This document shows, in pieces, positions 34,560 to 43,637 of a stretch of 64,000 bases of DNA. The stretch covers positions 3,224,001-3,288,000 of the forward strand of contig NSGV01000001.1 in the NCBI GenBank assembly GCA_002300355.1. The letters are read 5' to 3'. A model generated the notes under the pieces. The model was not told the DNA's origin. It did not search any database and was given only the letters and a program-made list of their open reading frames with translations. The position numbers and the translations under genes are program-made. Position 1 is the first letter of the stretch. Each line of letters starts with the position of its first letter. The stretch comes from Streptomyces sp. TLI_235. Lineage in GTDB: Bacteria; Actinomycetota; Actinomycetes; Streptomycetales; Streptomycetaceae.

Positions 34560-35897
34560 TCAGACCTGGACGAGTCCGCTGCGCGGGGGCAGTACGGCCG
34601 GCTCGGGTTGCCGCCAGGTCAGCGAGCGGGAGGCCAGCCGTGGCCAGATCACCAGCACGGCCGGCAGCGCCAGGTAGCCGAACCGCCCGGCCGGGGCGAG
34701 CACGAACGCTATCGCCAGGCCGGCCGCCAGCAGGTCGCAGGCGGCGACCGCCGAGGTCGGCGGGTAGGCCAGCAGCCAGAGCGCCACGGCGAGGCCGCCG
34801 AGGCAGAGCAGGGTGAGCGAGATGGTGTGCCCGGTCGGGCCGAGGCCGGCCAGCACCTTGCCGGGCAGCGGGCTGCCGGCCGGGGTCTGCACGGCGGCCA
34901 GGCCGAGCGGGAAGCGGACCACCTGCTCGCGCATCTCCCGGCCGTCGAGCAGTGCGAAGGGCAGCACCACCGCCACCGCGGCGCCGACCGCGATCGCCGC
35001 GGCCCGGGCGGCCGGCAGCCGGCCGTAGAGCCGCCAGATCAGCAGGGCGGCCACCGGCAGGGCCGGCCAGGCCGTCCACTTGAGGGTGCAGGCGAGGGCC
35101 AGTACGACGCCGGCGCCGGCGGCGCGGCCGCGGGCGGCGAGGGCCATCGCCAGGCAGCAGACGCCGATCAGCGGCAGGTCGACGCCGCCGACCGCGAGGG
35201 CGAGGCCGATCAGCGGGGAGGCGGTGAGCACGGCGAGCGGCAGCAGCGGGGCGCGGTCGCGGGCGGGGCGCAGCAGCCACCAGCTGCCGAGCATGCAGCC
35301 GAGGAAGGTCAGCGCGAACCAGATCCGGGCGTCGCCGAGCAGCTGGGTGACCGGCCCGGCGCTGCCGAGCACCGCCCGCGGCAGACCGAACAGCACCATG
35401 GCGGGCAGGTAGGGGTTGTAGTCGGCGGCCCGGACGGGGGCGGCCAGGTAGGGGTCGCCGGAGCTCAGCAGCAGGTGGGCGGAGCGTTCGACGACCATCA
35501 CCTCGGACTGGTGGCGGCCGTGCACCGCGAGCAGGACGAGGGGCAGCAGCACCGCGCCGACCAGGGCCACCGAGGCGGCGGCGCGCGGGGCGATCCGCCG
35601 GGGCAGTACCGCGCAGAGCAGTCCGGCGAGGCCGTACGCGGGCGCGGCGAGGGTCCCCCAGAAGACCTGGTTGGGCAGGTCGGAGACGAGCGGGAAGGCG
35701 CCGGCCCAGCCGGCCGCGACGGCGCAGCCGAGCAGCTGGACGCCGCGGTGACCGGCGAGTCGGCGGGCGGCCGGCCCGCTGTCGGAGCGGGGGCGGGGCA
35801 CCCGGGCGGCGGGCACGGGCCCGGCGCCGGGGACGGCGGGGCGCCGGCGCGCACGGCGCTCGGGCTCGGGCCGGTCGGGCATCCGGGGGCTCACCAT
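34560..35897 (-). CDS. Polytopic membrane protein, GT87/GT-C mannosyltransferase-like
   Basis: A 445-residue protein with about 11 hydrophobic segments after a proline/arginine-rich N-terminus of 45 residues. SSGDPYLAAPVRAADYNPYLPAM in the first large loop resembles the acidic loop of GT87 polyprenol-phosphate-mannose-dependent alpha-mannosyltransferases. LKWTAWPALPVA is another family-like segment. ATG 35897 lies seven bases from TACCCT (35910-35905), so it may be leaderless. Family assignment is moderate and acceptor unknown. A role in envelope glycans next to Pmt is plausible. Confidence 0.68.
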   Translation of the reverse strand: MVSPRMPDRPEPERRARRRPAVPGAGPVPAARVPRPRSDSGPAARRLAGHRGVQLLGCAVAAGWAGAFPLVSDLPNQVFWGTLAAPAYGLAGLLCAVLPRRIAPRAAASVALVGAVLLPLVLLAVHGRHQSEVMVVERSAHLLLSSGDPYLAAPVRAADYNPYLPAMVLFGLPRAVLGSAGPVTQLLGDARIWFALTFLGCMLGSWWLLRPARDRAPLLPLAVLTASPLIGLALAVGGVDLPLIGVCCLAMALAARGRAAGAGVVLALACTLKWTAWPALPVAALLIWRLYGRLPAARAAAIAVGAAVAVVLPFALLDGREMREQVVRFPLGLAAVQTPAGSPLPGKVLAGLGPTGHTISLTLLCLGGLAVALWLLAYPPTSAVAACDLLAAGLAIAFVLAPAGRFGYLALPAVLVIWPRLASRSLTWRQPEPAVLPPRSGLVQV

Positions 35898-36083
35898 GGC
35901 AGAGAGGGTATGGGCTGGGCGGGTCGCTGTCCCGGCGCCCCGACGGTTGATGGTGTGCGTCCTGCCACAACGGGGGCAGGCCGCCGGTGCCGCAGGGGCG
36001 GGCCGAGCCGGTGTGCGGGCCGGTCGGAGGGTGTGTCGGCCGGTCGGGGCCGGCCGGGCGGGGCGGGCCGGGGCGGCGGCGGA

Positions 36084-37583
36084 TCAGTCGCCGTTCAGCA
36101 CGGCCTGCAGGACCGAACGGGCGATGGGCGCGGCCAGGGCGCCGCCGGTGACGTCGGTGGCCTCGCTGTCGGCGACCACCACGGCCACCGCGACCGGGGG
36201 CACGCCGCCGGAGTCCGCCGGGCGGGCCCAGGCGATGAACCAGGCGAAGGGGGTGCCTCCGTTGCCGGTGCCGTGCTGGGCGGTGCCGGTCTTGCCGCCG
36301 ACGACGGCGCCGGGGATCCGCGCCCTGCTGCCGGTGCCCTCCTCGACCACGTCGACCATGAGCTGCTGGACCTTCGCGGCGACGGAGGCGCTCACCGCCT
36401 GCCGGTAGAGCTGCGGGTGCATCAGCTGGACGACGGTGCCGTCGCTGCGCGTCAGTTTGTCCACAAGCTGTGGACGCATGACCGTGCCGTTGTTGGCGAT
36501 CCCGGCGGCGACCGTCGCCATGACCAGCGGGGTGGCGGCGGTGTCGTACTGGCCGATGGAGGAGAGCGCGACCTGGGAGGTGTTCATCCGGGTGTCGAAG
36601 TTGGAGCGGGCGGCGCGGACGGGGACGTCCAGTGCGGCGTCGTTGAAGCCGAAGGCCTCGGCGGTGGACGCCATCCGCTGCAGCCCGACCTGGGTGCCGA
36701 GCCAGCCCATGGTGCTGTTGCACGAGTTCACCATCGCTTCGTCCAGCGAGAGGCCGGCCTCGTCGCAGGCCCGGCTGTCGTTGACGAGTTCGGTCGTGGT
36801 GCCCTGCATGACGTAGGGGTAGGGGGCGCCGGTCGGGGCGTGGACGTCCCTGACCTCGCCGGAGGCGAGTGCGGCGGCCGCGGTGACCACCTTGAAGGTG
36901 GAGCCCGGCGGGTAGATCTGGCGCAGTGCCCGGTTGAGCATCGGCTGGTCGGTGTCGGCACGCAGCCGGGTCCAGGCCTCGCGGTCGGCGGCCGAGGAGC
37001 CGGCGAAGCTGCCCGGGTCGTAGGAGGGGGTGCTGGCGAGGGCGAGGATGCGGCCGGTGGCGGGTTCGATCGCGACGACGGCGCCCTGCTGGCGGCCTAG
37101 GCCGCGCAGCGCGGCCTGCTGGGCGGCCGGGTCGATGGTGGTGTGGACGTCGCCGCCGGGGTTCTGCCGGCGGGCGACGGCGTCCCACACGGCCCAGCCT
37201 GAGAGGCGGTCGTCGGCACCGGAGAGCAGGTCGTCGTAGATGCCCTCCAGCTGGGTGGTGCCGTAGACCTGGGAGGCGTAGCCGGTGACGGCCGCCCAGG
37301 CGGTGCCGTCGGTGTAGGTGCGCCGGTAGTCGTAGCGGCCGCCGGTGGGGGTGGAGCCGGTGACGGGCTCGCCGGCCACCAGGATGTTGCCGCGCGGCTG
37401 GTCGTAGCGCTCGATGGTGAGCCGCTGGTTGGCCTTGTTGTGGTCGTAGGCGTCGGCCTGGAAGATCTGCACCCGGGTGGCCTGGGCGGCGAGGGCGACG
37501 ATCAGCAGCAGGCAGAAGGTGCCGGCCCGACGGCCGGTGGTGGAGATGCCGGGGCGGGCGGCGGAGTCGCCGCGGGTGATCAC
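36084..37583 (-). CDS. pbpA: Penicillin-binding protein, PbpA type (class B transpeptidase)
   Basis: A 499-residue transpeptidase with an N-terminal anchor (about 20-36), a short dimerisation domain and motifs STFK (228-231), SCN (287-289) and KTGT (431-434). It pairs with the SEDS protein encoded directly upstream: its GTG overlaps the rodA stop by four bases (GTGA), the standard actinobacterial rodA-pbpA arrangement for polar or lateral peptidoglycan synthesis. GGAGG precedes the start. A DnaA-box-like inverted pair falls inside the gene (36457-36476). Confidence 0.94.
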   Translation of the reverse strand: MITRGDSAARPGISTTGRRAGTFCLLLIVALAAQATRVQIFQADAYDHNKANQRLTIERYDQPRGNILVAGEPVTGSTPTGGRYDYRRTYTDGTAWAAVTGYASQVYGTTQLEGIYDDLLSGADDRLSGWAVWDAVARRQNPGGDVHTTIDPAAQQAALRGLGRQQGAVVAIEPATGRILALASTPSYDPGSFAGSSAADREAWTRLRADTDQPMLNRALRQIYPPGSTFKVVTAAAALASGEVRDVHAPTGAPYPYVMQGTTTELVNDSRACDEAGLSLDEAMVNSCNSTMGWLGTQVGLQRMASTAEAFGFNDAALDVPVRAARSNFDTRMNTSQVALSSIGQYDTAATPLVMATVAAGIANNGTVMRPQLVDKLTRSDGTVVQLMHPQLYRQAVSASVAAKVQQLMVDVVEEGTGSRARIPGAVVGGKTGTAQHGTGNGGTPFAWFIAWARPADSGGVPPVAVAVVVADSEATDVTGGALAAPIARSVLQAVLNGD

Positions 37584-38932
37584 GGGCGGGCCTCCGGGCG
37601 TGGGCGGCGGGCGGTGTCGCTCATCCGCACCAGCAGGGCGACGATGATCCAGTTGGTGACGACGGAGGATCCGCCCTGGGCGACGAAGGGCAGCGTCATG
37701 CCGGTGAGCGGGATGAGCGCGAGGACGCCGCCGGCCACCACGAAGACCTGCAGGCCGACGATGGCGGCCAGGCCGATCGCCAGCAGCCGGCCGAACGGGT
37801 CGCGCAGGGCGAGGCCGGTGGCGAAGCCGCGGGAGACCAGCAGGGCGTAGAGCAGCAGGACGGCGGTCAGCCCGGTCAGGCCGAGTTCCTCGCCGACGGT
37901 GGCGAGGATGAAGTCGGACTTGGCGGCGAAGCCGATCAGGATGGAGTGGCCGAGGCCGAGGCCGGCGCCGAGCAGGCCGCCCCAGGCGAAGGCGAACAGC
38001 GACTGGGCGATCTGGTTGGGGCCCTGTCCGGCGGCGATCGAGCCGAGCGGGTCCAGCCAGTCGGTGACCCGGCTGTGCACGTGCGGGGAGAGCCAGCCGA
38101 CGCCGGCCGCGCCGACCGCGGCCAGGAAGAGGCCGATGGCGATCCAGCCGCTGCGGGCGGTGGCCACGTACAGCATGATCACGAACAGGCCGAAGAACAG
38201 CAGCGAGGTGCCGAGGTCGGTCTCCAGCACGAGGACGCCGACGAAGGCAGCCCAGACCACCAGCACCGGGCCGAGCACCCGGCCGCGGGGCAGCTGGAAG
38301 CGCCAGATCCGGCGGCCGGTCAGGGCGAGCGCGTCCCGGTGCGCGGCGAGGTAGGCGGCGAAGAACACCGCGAGCAGGATCTTGGCGAACTCGCCGGGCT
38401 GGATGGAGAAGGCGCCGACGGTGACCCAGATCCGGGAGCCGTAGACCGGCGGGAAGAACACCGGCAGCACCAGGAGCACCAGCGCGGCCAGCGCGCAGAT
38501 GTAGGCGTACCGCTGGAGCACCCGGTGGTCGCGCAGCACCACGACGGCGGCGAGGAAGAGCGCCACCCCGATCGCCGACCAGAGCAGCTGGGTCGGGGCG
38601 GCGGCGGAGCCCGGGGTGGCCCGGTCCAGGCGGTAGATGACGACCAGTCCGATGCCGTTCAGCAGCACCGCGATCGGCAGCAGCAGCGGGTCCGCGTACC
38701 GGGCCCGCCAGCGCACCGCGCCGTGCGCGACCAGGGCGAGCGCGCCGAGCGCCGCCCCGTAGGAGGCGGCGTCGGGCGGCGGCCGGCCGTCGATGTTGGC
38801 GCCGACCTCGATGTAGCCGAACACCGCGATCAGCACGGCGCCGACGACCAGCAGCAGTTCGGTGGTGCGGCGGGTCGGGGGCGCGGTGGCGGCGGTGGGA
38901 GGTGCGGCCGCCGGGGTGGTGGGTGTGGCCAC
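37580..38932 (-). CDS. rodA: SEDS-family peptidoglycan glycosyltransferase (RodA/FtsW)
   Basis: A 450-residue protein with about 11-12 helices. It polymerises lipid II into glycan strands. Family motifs include GSRIWVTVGAFSIQPGEFAKI, LETDLGTSLLFFGLF, the GQGPNQIAQSLFAFAWGG loop and GMTLPFVAQGGSS. GTG 38932 has AAGGA upstream. The first 30 residues are a proline/threonine-rich cytoplasmic tail. Coupled to pbpA. FtsW versus RodA cannot be settled by motif, but partnership with a PbpA-type PBP supports RodA. Confidence 0.93.
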   Translation of the reverse strand: MATPTTPAAAPPTAATAPPTRRTTELLLVVGAVLIAVFGYIEVGANIDGRPPPDAASYGAALGALALVAHGAVRWRARYADPLLLPIAVLLNGIGLVVIYRLDRATPGSAAAPTQLLWSAIGVALFLAAVVVLRDHRVLQRYAYICALAALVLLVLPVFFPPVYGSRIWVTVGAFSIQPGEFAKILLAVFFAAYLAAHRDALALTGRRIWRFQLPRGRVLGPVLVVWAAFVGVLVLETDLGTSLLFFGLFVIMLYVATARSGWIAIGLFLAAVGAAGVGWLSPHVHSRVTDWLDPLGSIAAGQGPNQIAQSLFAFAWGGLLGAGLGLGHSILIGFAAKSDFILATVGEELGLTGLTAVLLLYALLVSRGFATGLALRDPFGRLLAIGLAAIVGLQVFVVAGGVLALIPLTGMTLPFVAQGGSSVVTNWIIVALLVRMSDTARRPRPEARP

Positions 38933-38991
38933 GGCCGGTCCTTGCGAGCGGGGCGGTGGGCGGCCGCCCCGGGTGGGCGGCCGCGGCGGGC

Positions 38992-39495
38992 TCACGCGTC
39001 GCTGTGCGCCTTCGCCGCCTTGAGGGCCTCGACGAGGTGTTCCTCCTGGTCCGCGCTGAGCGAGGTCTGCAGGATCTCGCCGCCGTACTGGGCGAGCGCG
39101 GGCACGACCTTGTCGGCGGTGGCGGAGCGGACCAGCAGGAAGAGGGCTGCGGAGCCGGGCTCCATCTTCTGGCCGACCTGGCGCATGAAGTTGTCGTCGA
39201 CGCCGGTGTCGGTGGCGGCGCCGACGGCCGCGCCGGTCGCGCCGCCGATCGCCGCGCCGAGGAAGGGCATGAAGAAGAGCAGGCCGATGACGCCGCCCCA
39301 CAGGGCGCCGGAGGCGGCGCCGATGCCGGTGGTGCTGACGGCCTGGTGCAGCTTGACCTTGCCGTCCGGGCGGCGCTCGACGACGACGATGTCCTCCAGG
39401 TCGATCAGCTTCTGCTTCTGCAGACCGATGGCGGTGTCGCGGACCTGCTGGGCGGTGGCCACGTCGGGGTAGGCGATCGCAAAGAGGTTGCTCAC
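38992..39495 (-). CDS. DUF1269-family protein
   Basis: A 167-residue protein from GTG 39495 (GGAAGGA upstream). The core FAIAYPDVATAQQVRDTAIGLQKQKLIDLEDIVVV and a glycine-zipper membrane region (about 58-92: GIGAASGALWGGVIGLLF and GAAIGGATGAAVGAATDTG) match DUF1269. These proteins often appear as stress-associated membrane proteins of unknown function. It lies 59 bp upstream of rodA on the same strand. The AT-richer stretch 39558-39620 upstream is the likely promoter region. Confidence 0.85.
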   Translation of the reverse strand: MSNLFAIAYPDVATAQQVRDTAIGLQKQKLIDLEDIVVVERRPDGKVKLHQAVSTTGIGAASGALWGGVIGLLFFMPFLGAAIGGATGAAVGAATDTGVDDNFMRQVGQKMEPGSAALFLLVRSATADKVVPALAQYGGEILQTSLSADQEEHLVEALKAAKAHSDA

Positions 39496-39638
39496 GCGCG
39501 GGTTCCTTCCAGTCCTCGAGCGTGCGGAACCGGTGCCGCGCCGCTGCTGGTGCTCGCAGCCTAACGAGGATTTGCCATATTTATGCCGGATCGTGGCGGT
39601 GTGTCCGATTTTTGGCACCGCTGTGCTGCCGGCCGGGC

Positions 39639-40301
39639 TCACTCCGCGCGGCGCACCGCCAGCTCCCCGGCCGCGGCCACCGCCGCCACCGCGAGCAGCA
39701 CGGCGGCGAGCATCGCTGGCAGCACCGCCCCGGCCAGGTCGAGGTCGCCGTGCTCGGCGGCCCGGACCAGCGCCTTCACCACGACGTGGGCCGGCGCCCA
39801 GGGCGCCAGCAGCACCAGCACCACTGCGCCCAGCGCCGCCAGGATCCCGAACGGGCCGGAGGGCAGCACCGGGCGGTTGCACAGCGCACCGACGGCCAGC
39901 CCCAGCAGCACGCAGGCCACGGTGGCCGCCAGACCGCCGGCCAGCGCCGAGCCCGCCCCGGCCTTGGAGGTGCCGCCGGTGGCGAGCACCGCCGCCGCCC
40001 CGGCGGCCGCGAGGACGGTGGCGGCCAGCAGCGCGGCCAGCAGGTCGGCCCGGTGCACCCGGCGGGCGCCGGCCGCCGCCACCCGGCAGGCCCGGGCCGC
40101 GGCCGGCTCCGCGGTGACCGCGCAGCGCACCAGCCAGGCGGTGACGGGCAGCAGCAGTCCGGCGCTCCAGGCGTGGCCGCCGAGCGGGTCGTCCCCGCCG
40201 GACAGGCCGAGCACCATCAGCACGCCGTAGCAGAGCGCGGGCGGCACCAGCCGGTGGGAGCGCAGCAGCAGCTCCAGTTGGTACCGGATCAGGGCGGTCA
40301 C
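39639..40301 (-). CDS. ABC transporter membrane component
   Basis: A 220-residue integral membrane protein with about six alanine/leucine-rich helices and no other motif. Its GTG overlaps the stop of the ATPase gene by four bases (GTGA), so it is the coupled permease-like partner. The start VTALIRYQLELLLRSHR is a typical ABC-2-type amphipathic lead-in. Substrate unknown. Confidence 0.72.
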   Translation of the reverse strand: MTALIRYQLELLLRSHRLVPPALCYGVLMVLGLSGGDDPLGGHAWSAGLLLPVTAWLVRCAVTAEPAAARACRVAAAGARRVHRADLLAALLAATVLAAAGAAAVLATGGTSKAGAGSALAGGLAATVACVLLGLAVGALCNRPVLPSGPFGILAALGAVVLVLLAPWAPAHVVVKALVRAAEHGDLDLAGAVLPAMLAAVLLAVAAVAAAGELAVRRAE

Positions 40302-41194
40302 CTTGCCTCCTCCGGAACGGCCCGAGCGGCCTCGTCGGCTGTCCCCTCCGGGACGGTCCCCTCCGGGACGGCCCCCTCCGGGACGGTGGCGAGGCTGCGC
40401 ACGTGCACGGCGCCGCCGCCGGAGAGCAGGGCGCGCAGCAGCGCGTCCGAGTGGGCCCCGGCGACCTCCAGCCGGACGGCGCCGTCGGCGAGGCCGGTCC
40501 GGCGGGGTGCGCCGGGCAACCGCGCGGGCAGCGGGGCCGGGCTCTCGACCTCGATCCGCACGGTCGGGCCGCCGGGTCGGGCCGCCGGCACCGGCAGCAG
40601 GGCGCCGGCCGCGACCTCGTACGTTGCGGTGGTGAGCCCGGCGAGCCGGGTCGGGTCGTGGTCGACGAAGAGCACCCGGCCGCCGCGGGCGGCGAGGTCG
40701 GCTGCCGCCTCGTCGAGCCGGGCGCGGGCGGCGGGGTCGAGGCCGGTCCAGGCCTCGTCGAGCACCAGCAGGTCGGCCTCGGCGAGCAGCGCCTGGGCGA
40801 CGGCGACCTTCTGGCAGGTGCCCTTGGAGAGTTGGGCGAGCGGGGTGCCGGCCCGGTCGGCGATGCCGAAGGCGTCCAGCCAGTGCTCGGCCCGGCGGTC
40901 GGCCACCGCCCCGTCCAGGCCGCAGATCCGGCCGGTGTGCCGCAGGTAGCCGCGGGCGTCGAAGGGCAGCGCGGGCGGGAAGCGCTCGGGCACGTAGGCG
41001 CGGCGGGCGGGCAGCTCGGCGGTGCCCTCGGTCGGGCGCTCCACGCCGGCGGCGATCCGCAGCAGGGTGGACTTGCCGCTGCCGTTCGGGCCGCCGATCC
41101 GCACCAGCGCGCCCGGGTCGACGGCGAGCGCCACCCCGCGCAGGATCCACGGCTCGCGCCGGCCGTACCGCCGCCCCACCCCGTCGAGTCGCAT
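40298..41194 (-). CDS. ABC transporter ATP-binding protein
   Basis: A 298-residue ATPase: Walker A GGPNGSGKST, signature LSKGTCQKV, Walker B LLVLDEAW and H-loop FVDHD. After the ATPase domain (about 1-200) there is an extra C-terminal domain of about 70 residues and then a VPEG repeat tail. ATG 41194 has GGAGGGAGGG upstream. It forms an operon with the membrane component. Two-gene ABC units of this type export small molecules or peptides or act in membrane maintenance. No substrate gene is adjacent. Confidence 0.87.
   Translation of the reverse strand: MRLDGVGRRYGRREPWILRGVALAVDPGALVRIGGPNGSGKSTLLRIAAGVERPTEGTAELPARRAYVPERFPPALPFDARGYLRHTGRICGLDGAVADRRAEHWLDAFGIADRAGTPLAQLSKGTCQKVAVAQALLAEADLLVLDEAWTGLDPAARARLDEAAADLAARGGRVLFVDHDPTRLAGLTTATYEVAAGALLPVPAARPGGPTVRIEVESPAPLPARLPGAPRRTGLADGAVRLEVAGAHSDALLRALLSGGGAVHVRSLATVPEGAVPEGTVPEGTADEAARAVPEEAR
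40341..40385. repeat. 15-bp tandem repeat, three units
   Basis: GTCCCCTCCGGGACG occurs at 40341 and 40356 and with one change at 40371. It encodes a VPEG(T/A)-type pentapeptide repeat near the C-terminus of the ABC ATPase. Confidence 0.85.
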
Positions 41195-41321
41195 GCGCCC
41201 CCTCCCTCCGCGGAAGCCTAGACGGTGGCCCGGGCAGCGGGGCCGATCCGCACAATCCCCCTTGGTTCGCACAGGCCCTGCACATTGGGAGAACCAAACT
41301 GATGATCCATAGGATGCGCGC

Positions 41322-42650
41322 GTGACGACTATCGGACGACGAACGGCGACCCGCGCGGCGGGGCTGCTGTCAGCACTGGCGATATCCGCCGGCATGCTGC
41401 TCGGCACCCTCCCGGCGTACGCCGACGAACCAAGCGGCTCCACGGCCGCCACCACCGAGGCGCCCAAGGTCGACCTCGTCCTCGACGTCAGCGGCTCGAT
41501 GCGGGCCACCGACATCGAGGGCAGGAGCCGGATCTCGGTGGCCCAGCAGTCCATCGGCGAGGTCATCGACGCGCTGCCGGCGGAGACCGAGTTCGGCATC
41601 CGCACGCTGGGTGCGACCTACCCGGGCACCGACAAGGCGGAGGGCTGCAAGGACACCAAGCAGCTGTACCCGGTGGGGAGGACGAACAAGGTGGAGGCCA
41701 AGACGGCCGTCGCCACCCTGCGTCCGACCGGCTGGACGCCGATCGGCCTGGCGCTGCGCGGCGCCGCCCAGGACCTCGGCAACGGCCCGACGACCCGCCG
41801 GGTGGTGCTGATCACCGACGGCGAGGACTCCTGTGCCCCGCCGGACCCGTGCGAGGTGGCCCGTGAACTGGCCTCGCAGGGCATCAACCTGGTGGTCGAC
41901 ACGCTGGGCCTCGCCCACGACGACAAGACCCGCCAGCAGCTGCTGTGCATCGCCAACGCGACGGGCGGCACCTACACCGACGTGCGGACGAAGGACCAGC
42001 TCACCGAGAAGGTGAAGCAGTTGGTCGACCGGGCCGGCGAGACGTACCGGGTGACACCCGCCAAGGTCGCCGGCACCGACACCTGCCCGGACGCGCCGGT
42101 GCTGCGGCCCGGCGTCTACAGCGACCGGGAGAAGTTCTCCGAGCACCGCGTCTACCGGGTGCCGGTGAAGGCGGGCGAGGAGCTGCGCGCCTCGGTCAGC
42201 GTCACGCCGGACCGGGCGGTCGCCCGCGACTACGGCGTGCTGCTGCTGGCCACCGACACAAGCGGCCAGGAGCTGGTGCGCGGCACCGACGCGGGCAGCG
42301 GCCGCACCGACGTCGCCTCCACCGGCGTGCGCTGGTCGGCGCCGGCCGCGGACGAGGACGCCACACCGTCGCCGTCCGGGTCGCCGTCCGGCAAGGGCGC
42401 CGCCGAGCACGTGGTCTGCCTGGTCGTCAGCAACTCCTTCGCCGCGCAGGCGGGCGTGCAGGCCGCGCCGGGCCTGCCGGTCGAGCTGACCGTGGACGTC
42501 GCCAAGGCGTCCCCCGCGCCGGACGGCCCGGCCATGGGTCTCGGCCGCGGCTGGATCCTGCTGCTGGTGCTGACCCTCGCGGGCCTGCTCGCCGGCCTGG
42601 TCTTCGGCTGGCTGGCGCGCTGGCGGATCGCTGTCTGGCGGGAGAACTGA
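41322..42650 (+). CDS. Secreted, membrane-anchored VWA-domain protein
   Basis: A 442-residue protein. Signal peptide (about 1-34, ending AYA-D), VWA domain (about 48-235) with the metal-ion-dependent adhesion site DVSGS (55-59), the threonine in GWTPIG and the aspartate in LITDGEDS. A second extracellular region follows, then a proline/serine linker, a transmembrane helix (about 411-431) and a short basic tail RWRIAVWREN. Cysteines are paired across the ectodomain. GTG 41322 is six bases from TAGGAT (41310-41315), so leaderless. It is followed after two bases by its partner gene. A ligand-binding surface role is inferred. Confidence 0.85.
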   Translation: MTTIGRRTATRAAGLLSALAISAGMLLGTLPAYADEPSGSTAATTEAPKVDLVLDVSGSMRATDIEGRSRISVAQQSIGEVIDALPAETEFGIRTLGATYPGTDKAEGCKDTKQLYPVGRTNKVEAKTAVATLRPTGWTPIGLALRGAAQDLGNGPTTRRVVLITDGEDSCAPPDPCEVARELASQGINLVVDTLGLAHDDKTRQQLLCIANATGGTYTDVRTKDQLTEKVKQLVDRAGETYRVTPAKVAGTDTCPDAPVLRPGVYSDREKFSEHRVYRVPVKAGEELRASVSVTPDRAVARDYGVLLLATDTSGQELVRGTDAGSGRTDVASTGVRWSAPAADEDATPSPSGSPSGKGAAEHVVCLVVSNSFAAQAGVQAAPGLPVELTVDVAKASPAPDGPAMGLGRGWILLLVLTLAGLLAGLVFGWLARWRIAVWREN

Positions 42651-42652
42651 CG

Positions 42653-43618
42653 ATGCGTGTTCCGATGATGCGTTCCCTGACGAGGCGTACGGCCTTCGCC
42701 CGTGCCGCGGCCGTGCTGCCGCTGGGCCTCGGCGCCCTGCTGGCGGCGGCTCCGTCGGCCGCGGCGGCCTCCCCGTCGCCCGCGCCGTCCGGCTCGGCCG
42801 CCGCCGCCCCGGTGACCACCGCCGGGACGACCTTCCTGACCGCGACGCCGCTGCCCGCCGGCAAGGCGGCCGTGGTGTCCGCCTCCACCGGCGACTACCT
42901 GTACTGGGCATTCGCCGCCTCCGAGGGCCGGACCGACACCGTGCACGTGACGGTGACGCTGCCGCCGTCCGCCGACCGGCACGGCACGCAGACCTGGTCG
43001 GTGGAGCTGTTCGACGGCCTGCGGCGCCGGCAGTCCTGCACCGCCGGCCCGCAGAACGCCACCGCGGACACCGCCACCGCGTCGGTGTCGATGAGCTGCA
43101 CGCTGCGGCAGATCCGCTCCTGGGCCGAGCCGTGGTCCGGCGACCCGCTGCCGGGCACCTACTACGTGCGGCTCTCGGTCGCGGACGTCCCGCAGCAGGA
43201 TCTCGGCCTCGCGGCCCAGGTGCAGCTGCACGTCGCCGGCAAGGGCGGGGCGGACGACGCCCAGCCGGAGGGCGGCGAGCTGAAGGCGCCACTGGTGCCG
43301 CCGGTCAACGCGGGCTCCACCGCGGCACCTGGCGCCGCGACGGCCACCCCGAGCGCCAAGCCCTCGGCCTCCGCCTCGGCGGCCGTCGGCACGGTGGAGG
43401 TGGCGGCGCCCGGCGAGCCGGAGTCGCACTGGTACACCGGCCTGTTCTCGGGCTGGAACACCCGCTGGTACTGGACGGTCGCGGGCGGCACGCTGGCCGC
43501 GCTGGCCGGTGTCTGGGGCTACACCCTCACCCGCCACCCGCGCGGGCGCCGGCCCGCCGGTCCGGCCCCGGTGCCGCCGCAGGCCACCGCACCGCAGCAC
43601 CCGCAGTACCGCAGCTGA
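42653..43618 (+). CDS. Secreted, membrane-anchored partner of the VWA protein
   Basis: A 321-residue protein with a signal peptide (about 1-38, ending AAAA-S), a beta-rich ectodomain (about 55-195) containing two cysteines (C129, C149), an alanine/proline/serine linker (about 205-255) and a transmembrane helix (about 273-293) followed by a proline-rich cytoplasmic tail. The ectodomain opens with TTFLTATPLPAGKAAVVSAS, reminiscent of pre-peptidase-type domains, but I cannot name the family. The start has GGGAG inside the end of the VWA gene. The two proteins share the same topology and are almost certainly co-expressed. Confidence 0.75.
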   Translation: MRVPMMRSLTRRTAFARAAAVLPLGLGALLAAAPSAAAASPSPAPSGSAAAAPVTTAGTTFLTATPLPAGKAAVVSASTGDYLYWAFAASEGRTDTVHVTVTLPPSADRHGTQTWSVELFDGLRRRQSCTAGPQNATADTATASVSMSCTLRQIRSWAEPWSGDPLPGTYYVRLSVADVPQQDLGLAAQVQLHVAGKGGADDAQPEGGELKAPLVPPVNAGSTAAPGAATATPSAKPSASASAAVGTVEVAAPGEPESHWYTGLFSGWNTRWYWTVAGGTLAALAGVWGYTLTRHPRGRRPAGPAPVPPQATAPQHPQYRS

Positions 43619-43637
43619 CCCGTCCGGGTCAGCAGGG

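Noticed and set aside
32776..37188. A 1470-codon minus-strand open frame and a 1397-codon plus-strand frame over the same region
   Set aside because: Both are shadows of GC-rich genes. Their translations are arginine/proline/glycine-rich low-complexity sequence without domains, and they cross several well-supported genes and terminators.
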